Origin: Simmondsia chinensis
Taxonomy: Eukaryota > Streptophyta > Magnoliopsida > Caryophyllales > Simmondsiaceae
Assembly: GCA_018398585.1 (NCBI GenBank)
Contig: JAGTTD010000016.1
Coordinates: 24,971,212 to 25,035,211, forward strand
Direction: 5' to 3'
DNA: 64,000 bases
Shown: piece by piece, positions 56,046 to 64,000 of the stretch
Layout: the number at the start of each line of letters is the position of its first letter
Numbering within the stretch: the first letter of the stretch is position 1
Made by a program: the position numbers and the translations under genes
The notes under the pieces: model-generated
What the model saw: the letters and a program-made list of their open reading frames with translations, nothing else
What the model was told of the DNA's origin: nothing
The model's database searches: none

Positions 56046-59000
56046 TATTGTTTTCAACTATTACATGCTTCTGTTAGTGTCATTTCAATTAATTTTATAG
56101 AAAAAACACTTTTTAAAACATTGACCAAAAACTCACAATATTACAATAAACATTTCTTTACTGGTTGGGCCAAATACAAACTACTTATCTAAAACAAAAC
56201 TTTTTACAAAAGCATTCTATAAAAAATGAATATGAAAAAAAATAATTTTTTCACAGTAATGCCAAAAAGGCCCGTAGTTTGTTTTCTTTACCACTATTTT
56301 TCATAGTTTGTTTGATATTTCGTTTTACTTTTCTGCTTTTGGTTTTTTAGATAAACATTAGAAATTAGATTTTTCGAACTGTTTTTAATTTTTATTTGTA
56401 TTTATTTTTTACTTTAAAGTAAAGCTGAAAATATATAATTAAAAAGAAAAAATATTTTAAAAACCTAGTTTCTATGTATTCAAAACTGAAAGTCACAAAT
56501 AGAAAATGATACCACTTAAAGCCTTTAAGTTTGCAATTTTAATATTTTTCAAGAATTACCTATTATTTTTGAAAATTTTCCCGTCACTACTTGAGTCAAT
56601 GTAATTGGCATTTCATTTTCACAAATCATTGGTAGATGCATAACACAAATCATTTTCACAGGTTTGGCGCCCAATGCAATTTTATCTTTATTTGTTTATA
56701 CATTTGTTTTTTTTTTTTTTTTTTTTTTTTTGTGATGTATCGAAGGTGTTTACATTTGAAATATACATTAGTTCCTATCTTCCCGTCCACGTTGTGGAAA
56801 AGAACATTGATTATTAGATCATGGATGTTCTATGCAAAGAAGGGGAGATAATTAATAATCACACCTTATGTAACTGCCTCTTCTGTGTCGTCTTTTATTG
56901 TTAATAATTTTGATTTAAAAAAATTAAAAATAGCTTTTGAAAATGATATATTCTTGTTTCTATATTTTTTTTTTTTTTAAGTTTTTATCTTGGCGGCTTA
57001 ACTGCTAGCAAAATAGGCACATCGAATCAAAGTTGTTAAAATCGGCATTTTCTTTAGAATCAGGAGGGGCTTTTAGAATAGGGATATAAAATTTAATCAA
57101 GAATTATAGGATTCTACTAAATATATGTTATAATTATTTTTTTTAATATTAATATCGGTTATATAGTTTAAAAAATTATTAATAAAACCTTTATTTATAT
57201 GGGTATATATAAGAAATATAATAAAATTAAATAAAAATGTTATCATGCAATAAAGATGTGTCATTTTATGTTACAATAATATGAGAGTTTTTAAGATAAA
57301 TATCACTAATCGAACTTTATATTAAAGTTAAAATATAAAATTAAACTTAATTTAAATTTCTTGAAAGCATATAACAGCTAATTAACTTTCTTTTACTTCA
57401 AACTAATAAAGTAAGCTCGTTTAGGAGACTAAATTTCTTACTTAATAAGATTAAATTCTAGAAACAATTCTTCTTGTTAGTCACCTTCACTCACACATTA
57501 CGTGAGGCAAATTCACACGCGGATACTCTAACAAAAAGTGGAGTGTTTAGGAGTAGGTCGCTTGTAGTCTGGTTTACTTTAAATGGATATTTGTTAATTC
57601 GTGTACTTGAAGATACGATATTGCATTTTTGCCTTTTATGAATGAATCTTTGCATATATTATTGTAAAATTAACCCACCTCAAAGCCTTTCATTTTCTAA
57701 TCCAAATAATCTCATGAGTCCACTATTGAACATTCCTTTCCATTACTAAATTACTAATTTTTTTCCCGTATTGTTTTTTTTAAGCGCAGGAACTAGTTCT
57801 GTTATCTGTATTATTTTTCTTTTTTATAAGCTTTGTAAATAAATCCAATTTATTTTATATTTGCTATAATTATGGTTTTATATGGTTGTAAGTATATCCC
57901 ACAATTTAGTTTACTTTAAATAAGCTTTTCACATTTGAAAAAATAAAGTTGTTTTTTAGTGTGGTATTGCTCTTCGAGGAATGTTCGATTTTGATGCCTT
58001 TGACTTTTTCCTGTAGGATTTTTGGGTGGGTAAATGTTATCGATATAATTGTTTTTGCCATTGATTATTTTTGAATTCAAATTTTAGGTTTTTAACACTT
58101 ATTTGTGATGTTCTCTATTTTTTATACACCGTTATTGTAATTATGTTAGTCAAATTCTGTTACAAATATTCATCTTCAAATAATACATATTTATTCAATT
58201 TAATCATGCTTTTATGGTTGTAATTACTTTCTTAATTTAGTTCATTTTAAATAATTTTGATCCTTAGTTTTATGGAGTATTTTGGTATTACATTTGAAAT
58301 TATTTGATTAAAATTAGTTCATTAGTATATTAGTATATATATTTGAAATATGATACATAAAATCTTTAGAAAGTAACTCATAGATTTAAAATATTTTTTT
58401 TCAAAAAATAAGCTTGGTCAAACATGTTCTTAGTACTCTAAAAGGAAGTTGAATAATGGCCTCCTAAAATTGTTTAGTTTGAATACTGGAAGCTTTTAGG
58501 GTGGAAAGGCTTTGCAATAATATATAGTATAGAAGTCATTATTGAAACCAAATTAATTTTACATTTGGAAAAAAAATTAAATCTTTTTTAAATTTGTAAC
58601 AATTAAATCATTATTATATTATCGATATGATATATTAAATTATAAATTAAGTTTGAAACTGTTAAAACATGATCGATATGACATAATAAATCTTTATTTT
58701 TCGTGCATTGCATAGGGTGACACTATTTTTTAATTATCAAAAAAGGAAGGAGATCCCATCCGATGATATGCGAGAGGGAGAGGAGAGAGAAAGAGGGGAG
58801 AGGGAGAGGGCCCATGGGATCTCCTCCCATGAAAAAAAAAGAAAAAGAAAAAGTAATCTTATTTATAGGATATACTTGATTTTTTGACATTTTAACTTTT
58901 TTTTTGTATATGTTGGTAGAATCGAGGTCGAACCGTAAAATCGTATTACCATTCTATCAATGAATTTTATGTAATATCATTTAATCGTAAGATACAAAAT

Positions 59001-59299
59001 TAAGATTTTACTAAGGATTCAAATCAGTCCGCAATTGCGGAATCACAAAATCGTAAAATTCTAAGATATAAATTAGAGTTTTAATAACCATACGCAAAAT
59101 TTCCACCTATAATTTGTTTTCTACTTTTTATTCAGAATGCATAGTTGGTCGATGTTTTGGGCCTGGCTCAAGACTTCTAGCCCGATAAACTTATTAATTT
59201 CTTAGAAAGAAACGTTAACATCAACTTAATTTATGAAAATGCAATTATATGGAAAATTTTGATAAATAGAAAAGAATTACATACATAAAAAATCTTTGT
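56046..59299. other. AT-rich intergenic, no gene recognised
   Basis: A T-run occupies about 56708-56731. At 58747-58837 a GA-rich core is flanked by GGAGATCCCAT and ATGGGATCTCC, forming a hairpin of possible MITE origin. I see no other gene, tRNA or element boundary. Confidence 0.4.
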
Positions 59300-60430
59300 A
59301 CTTTTATTTTATCTATTATTGCAATTTCTCCTTTCTATTGTAACAAAAACATACTGCTTATTACGCACATAATACATCCTAATCCTTTGCCAGTCCTTTC
59401 TCTTGTCAGAACTATATCCATTATCCTCCACCAAATCTTCCTCACTACCATCATCATGAAGTTCATCTTCTTCCCCAAAGTAATCACCTTGTTGGTCATC
59501 CTCATCTTGGGATACAGAAGCCATTGGAGGATCATAATTTAAATCAATTGGTCCCTTAGAGGAAGTTTTCATCCACCGCAATAGTCTCTCATCAAAATGA
59601 AGCATATTGATTCTGAAAGCTCCCACAAAGTAGAAGATCTGCTTCATCAAACACCTGCCATTCGTTGCACCGAATAAGCAAATAGTTGTGTGGAATATTT
59701 ATGACAGCCAATACAAGCATATGAAATGGCTAAACTTACTACATATTTCACATTGTGCATAAAGTTAGACTTGCGGTTTCTTTCTCGGTCGGCTACATGG
59801 AGATAAATTAAAAGAGCATCAGGGGTCGAAACTGTAATATCTGGTGACTTAGCTGGCCATCCCTGCTACGTTAGAACATATCAGAAAGATTCCAAGGAAC
59901 ATAAGGTCTACCTAAAGCAAGCCCGTGACAAACAAGTAAAACTCCTTGGAGAATTTTATAGGTTTAACACATTCAGAGAATCAAAAACCTATCTTATAAT
60001 TAATTTTCTAACTCTAATATCAAGAGAAGCTACAAGTTCCACATGCATTAGTCAAAAGACAATCAAAGGTGTCACATGTTTCCCACAGACTGCTGCTGCC
60101 CTAAGAAGCAATTGACCATTATCACCACATATACCCCTAGCCATTCGAACCACTTGCTCGCAGAGCATGACATTAGGGCATAGAATAAGAGAAAGCTGAA
60201 AGATGTAAGTATTCCGTTGACCTAAAGTTGGATTGTCAGAGTCTTCACGTGCATGGCATAACTTATCAATTAGTGGTACAAGATAACCATGTGTTTTAAT
60301 ACTACCAGTCTTAGCTACTACAACTGTATCATGTCCTGAAAGTATGGATGGTACACAAGCTGCCTGAATCACATAGTTAACTTCATCTCAATAGATGTCA
60401 ACAAAGTCGTTGAGGACATAGCAGAAATCT
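59300..60430 (-). pseudogene. DEAD-box RNA helicase 22 (RH22-like) pseudogene
   Basis: Three exon remnants lie in order on the minus strand. Exon a (about 60385-60075) has IQAACVPSILSGHD (Q-motif side), AKTGSIKTHGYLVPLIDKL with the P-loop Gly replaced by Ile, and SLILCPNVMLCEQVVRMA. Exon b (59862-59740) has GWPAKSPDITVSTPDALL and a perfect GTAAGT donor. Exon c (from 59654) has VFDEADLLLCGSFQNQ, then a frameshift, INMLHFDE, an acidic insert and YVRNKQYVFV, where homology ends. The order matches Arabidopsis RH22 (At1g59990), a chloroplast helicase. A stop above exon a, the P-loop change, the frameshift and the missing C-terminal half make it non-functional. Confidence 0.85.
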
Positions 60431-61220
60431 AAATTACACAGGCTCTTCAATCTAATAAATAGAACAGGTTCTTTATCACCAAATCAACATATCATTGGGC
60501 ATAAAATAAGAAAACATTTCTTAAGTTTCTGAGAAAATTATAGGTATTTGGAGGTAAGCAAGGTCTTAATTTACTTATACTTATAGCCAAGTGAGCCTTA
60601 CAAAAAGAAGAACAGCAATATGAAAACCCCTTAGGCCGACATCAAACACCAATTTTTCAAGAGCATTGGAGAAGATAAATTTGCCAATCCTTTACAGCGT
60701 TTATAGTTCAGTCCAAAATAATGCAACTTAAGCTCATTACATCTGGAAAAAGCGAGTGGAAAGACACAAATAGTTACAAGGATTTCCTTTCATGTTTTTA
60801 TCAGGTGTATAACCTGTTCCTTTCCCTTCCCCAAGAAGTTACAAATAATCTCACTCCTGTCTCGTTTCCGTCAGTTATGATTTTCATTTCCCATGAGAAT
60901 CACAAAAAGTTAGGGAAAAATAAGATAAAACTTAAACTAAAGAGAAGCAGGAATAGATTGTCGACCCCGCCAATTTCCTAACTTGAACTAGCCACAAAAT
61001 TCCTCTCACAAGGCTGTTGGGAAGAGCATAAAATTTTTTTTGAAAAATAAACTATTGGGTTCACAGTTCTCAACTATGGTCACAACAATAGGTACCTATT
61101 AGAGCACTTAGAGTAGGAGACTATTCTCTTTACCTAAGCCCCCGGTCGGAGAGTCATGCTTCGTGACACCTCACGTGCGAGAGTTCCCGGGAGTAGGTTT
61201 ATCTCTATAAACCTTTTGCC
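60431..61220. other. Spacer; possible retroelement leader at its end
   Basis: A minus-strand stretch near 60650-60600 could be a further helicase exon scrap, but I cannot support it. From about 61130 to 61220 the sequence lies next to the primer site of the LTR at 61232 and is probably its leader. An 86-codon plus frame at 60721 is not recognisable. Confidence 0.3.
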
Positions 61221-63160
61221 CTAATACCAGTTGTTGGGATGAATTTCAAAAATTCTCCCTAAAGATTACACAGCGGAACATGTTTAGAATTCATAACTCT
61301 AAACCTAGGGTTGATTTAAAATTCCTAATTTTAAATCCACTGACTTAAATTCATAATTTAAATCATCAAATCTAAATTCTTAATTTAGATTTACAAGCCT
61401 TTTACTCTAATACATTCATAACAATACATAAACTTAAACAGGTATAATAACGAATACTGTAAATAAATAGAAAAGTGAAACTAAAAGAAGAAGGAAAGAA
61501 AAACATACCTGGAATTCCTCCAATAAAAAAAAAACCAGAAACGAATAATATTCTTCAAAACCGAGACCCCGAGACCTTCTACGCAATAACCTCGAACTGC
61601 CCGGAGAGTAGGCTCCGAAAAATATTAAACTGAATCTCCGAAACAATTTTAGAAACCCTAAAGAATTATTTTTAACTCGAATTCCAAACCTCGGAATAAG
61701 CCCCTCTATTTATAGAATATTCCGGAGCAAAAAAAATATAATTATAATCCAAAAAGTATTGCACAGTAGCCATCAAAACGCAGCGTTTAATTCAAAAACC
61801 AACCAAAAACACGTCGTTTTGCATACTGTTCAAAATCGCCTTAATTTTAAATTCAAAAAAACGTGACACGTGGCGGGCCGTGATTGGCTGGATCCGGTTC
61901 ACGCGGATCGCACTATGCAGCTTTTAACGCGATTTTTTTTTTTTTTTTGCTTTGTTTCTCACATGTAAAAATTCATCTTATGAATTTTAATTTTCAAAAA
62001 AATATTTTATTTTATAATTTTTAATATTTATTCATCTCATGAATAATACTTGGCAAAATTAATTTACCCATCGTTTGGATAAATAATTCATTTCATGAAT
62101 TTTTTAATATTTTTCTAATGGCAATAAACACAGAGGCTTGCGCAGGGACCCCGGGGACAATTTAAATCTAGCTCCAAACGGGTTAAATTAAATCATCTCA
62201 TGATATTAATTTAATTACCATTTAATGAGACTTAATTTTACTAAATAAATCTCACTGCACTCTAGACTTAAATTATTTATTCGATATTTTCCTAATATAT
62301 TGTATTGATGACAACAACCCCTCCACTCGATGTCCATGACAAAAGATAAACATAACTACTATCATTATCCTTCTCACAGCTTCTCCATTAGTTACCGACT
62401 CGCCCTTCACTGAATAATTCATTTATACTTGAACATATTAACAGTATAAATTCCAAATGTCAAACACTTGGAATACTTTGGCCAAAGTTTTCGAACTATT
62501 CAAATATTTGCGAATCAACTAAGGGGACATCTGTATCTCATAAAAGATTGTAGATTCCCTATTGAATACCCTGATCCTTGTCGCACTTCACGCCGCTACC
62601 CAGTGTACGTGGGATTTCAGTCATTCATTTTAGACCTTACTTATAGTACACCAAAGTAACTAACATTCCATGCACAAGTTCAGAATACCCTCAGGATTTA
62701 GAGTCGTCGTTCAAACAGTACAATGCGAATCACTCATCTCCGATAGTAGTCTAGAAATAAGTAACCCGCATGGTTCAACTCAGTGTGTCAAACACACTAA
62801 CTTAACACTTTTGGATCTCTATCCACATGACCAAGACAAGCCATCTAAAGTGTCTCGTTATAGTCTTAACATACAAGTGGTCCAGACTTGTCTTCGACTA
62901 CGAGTCTTTCAAACAATAATCCATATCATTCGTTCCAAATCTATCTGTGGCTTAGTCTCATAAACCACTTAGAATAAACTTGTAAATTGTAGTCTGAGGA
63001 CTACACCTATCTTATAGATGTCTCCCGAAAGAAAATCTCATGCAGTATAAATGCTCAAATACACAAATTTAATAAAGAAACGATTAGAACTTCAATTTTA
63101 TTTATTAATTACAATAATATATCCAGAATAAATCTGAATTTTAGGACACTGTTCCTAACA
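61221..63160 (-). mobile_element. Orphan 1.93-kb LTR with adjacent primer-binding site
   Basis: LTR 61232-63160 on the minus strand starts TGTTAGGA and ends TCCCAACA. A primer-site-like TGGTATTAG (61229-61221) follows immediately, close to the tRNA-Met site. CTATAAATAGAGGGGC near 61712-61697 is a good TATA box in the same orientation. No gag or pol lies to the left, so this is a 5' LTR of a truncated element and not a solo LTR. The 62468 and 62670 open frames are inside the LTR and are not genes. Confidence 0.7.
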
Positions 63161-64000
63161 AAGGCTCCCCCCCCCTCCCCCGGCCCCCGCGTGGGTATTG
63201 TATTCTGGTGCCTGGTGATTGTAATAAACTAGAGAGGCAAATATTTCACAAAAATTAAAACCCTAACCCCCTTTCCTCATTCATGCACCACCTTTTCTTC
63301 TCCCCTGGGCTCTTGCATGCTGCCTGAACCTAACCTCACAAAGCCCTGGCGATCATGAACGCTAATGTAACACCACGATGACAAACGGTGTCGATGGAAG
63401 CGTGACTGTGACTGCCTCCCCATCCCCAAGACTTCAACTTGGGTTGCTAGTCGTGTCCTTGGTGACTAAGCTTCAACAGCCATTGAAAGTTGTGGCACGT
63501 GTCTCTCTCCAGCGAAGAACGGTGCAAACATGGTGATAGTTCCTAGCATCGATGTTGGCAGTCGTCTTTCTCGTTTTAACTGAGTTCCTCTCAACAGTCG
63601 CTGCCATTTTGAAGGTTGTCGGGAATGTCCTCCTCATCCACCATTTCCTCCGCTAGTTTCTTTGTCATCCGCGTCTCAATTGGCATCTTTCTTAAGGCCT
63701 TTGGTTCAGCCTCATTGTTCAGGCCAACCGACACCGATTTGTGGCCCACACTGGTTGTTTAGGCATCTCCATGGTGGTCCAATCATCCTTATTTTATTTA
63801 TGTATATCTTCGATCTTCATTCTTCGTCCTTTGGTGTGCAGCAACACCGGCTTCCCATTTTTGGCTGGCATAGATGGCTTCCGTTTCTCTAGTGGATGAA
63901 TCCTCCTTCACTTCCAATGTCGCGTTCGCCTTGCTTTAAGCACTTGGAACAGGCTCAAGTGTCTGATACCTCTAGACAGCACCAGCGACGTCTTGATCTA
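63161..64000. other. C-rich flank, no gene recognised
   Basis: A C-run at 63168-63190 is followed by pyrimidine-rich sequence with scattered short frames, one open at 63662-63892. The composition recalls the C-rich 5' leader of LINEs, but no ORF1 start is seen before the window ends. Confidence 0.3.

Noticed and set aside
62468..62963. Two open frames of 63 and 97 codons
   Set aside because: They fall within the LTR at 61232-63160, antisense to it, with no recognisable domain.

Overview
This is nuclear DNA of a flowering plant, probably a eudicot. It is AT-rich and gene-poor, and it carries an intron-free PPR gene, a decayed nuclear RNA-helicase gene with GT-AG introns, plant Ty1/copia and Ty3/gypsy retrotransposons, L1- and RTE-type LINEs, Angio-type SINE tails, DNA transposon derivatives and an endogenous plant pararetrovirus. 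Only one gene looks intact: a P-class pentatricopeptide repeat protein on the minus strand at 5949-8270, close to Arabidopsis At2g37230.

Layout. 0-11 kb: LINE scraps, a SINE whose head is a nearly full-length 5S rRNA sequence (1440-1718), a 1.09-kb Mutator-like foldback element with target duplications (2002-3089), an old duplication of the PPR 3' end (4190-4605), the PPR gene and its promoter, then two DNA-transposon derivatives (9080-9794 and 9879-10962). 11-19 kb: degenerate AT-rich arrays invaded by an RTE LINE, an L1-type LINE with an RRM-bearing ORF1, and a 5'-truncated L1 flanked by a 14-bp duplication. 19.2-35.7 kb: a 16.6-kb cluster of three endogenous pararetrovirus (Caulimoviridae) segments in +, -, + orientation. 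The middle copy is close to one whole circular genome opened inside its second ORF. The first copy has a different gene content. 35.7-38 kb: a truncated copia element. 42-47.7 kb: a tandem array of roughly 0.5-kb units, interrupted by a SINE, an ORF1-only LINE copy and a hAT MITE. 47.7-54.8 kb: a copia element split by a gypsy element that has both LTRs, 5-bp target duplications and only gag-protease coding. 59.3-60.4 kb: a pseudogene of DEAD-box helicase RH22. 61.2-63.2 kb: an orphan 1.9-kb LTR with a primer-binding site.

The host genes show no operon-like co-operation. The most coherent multi-gene system is the pararetrovirus. Its order is leader with tRNA-Met primer site, movement protein, linker, coat protein, protease-RT-RNase H, then a large second ORF of unknown function (called ORF-X here), then an intergenic promoter. 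Every viral copy is interrupted by stops and frameshifts. The layout resembles what I recall of Florendovirus, which I could not check. All calls rest on reading the sequence and on remembered families; no searches were run.
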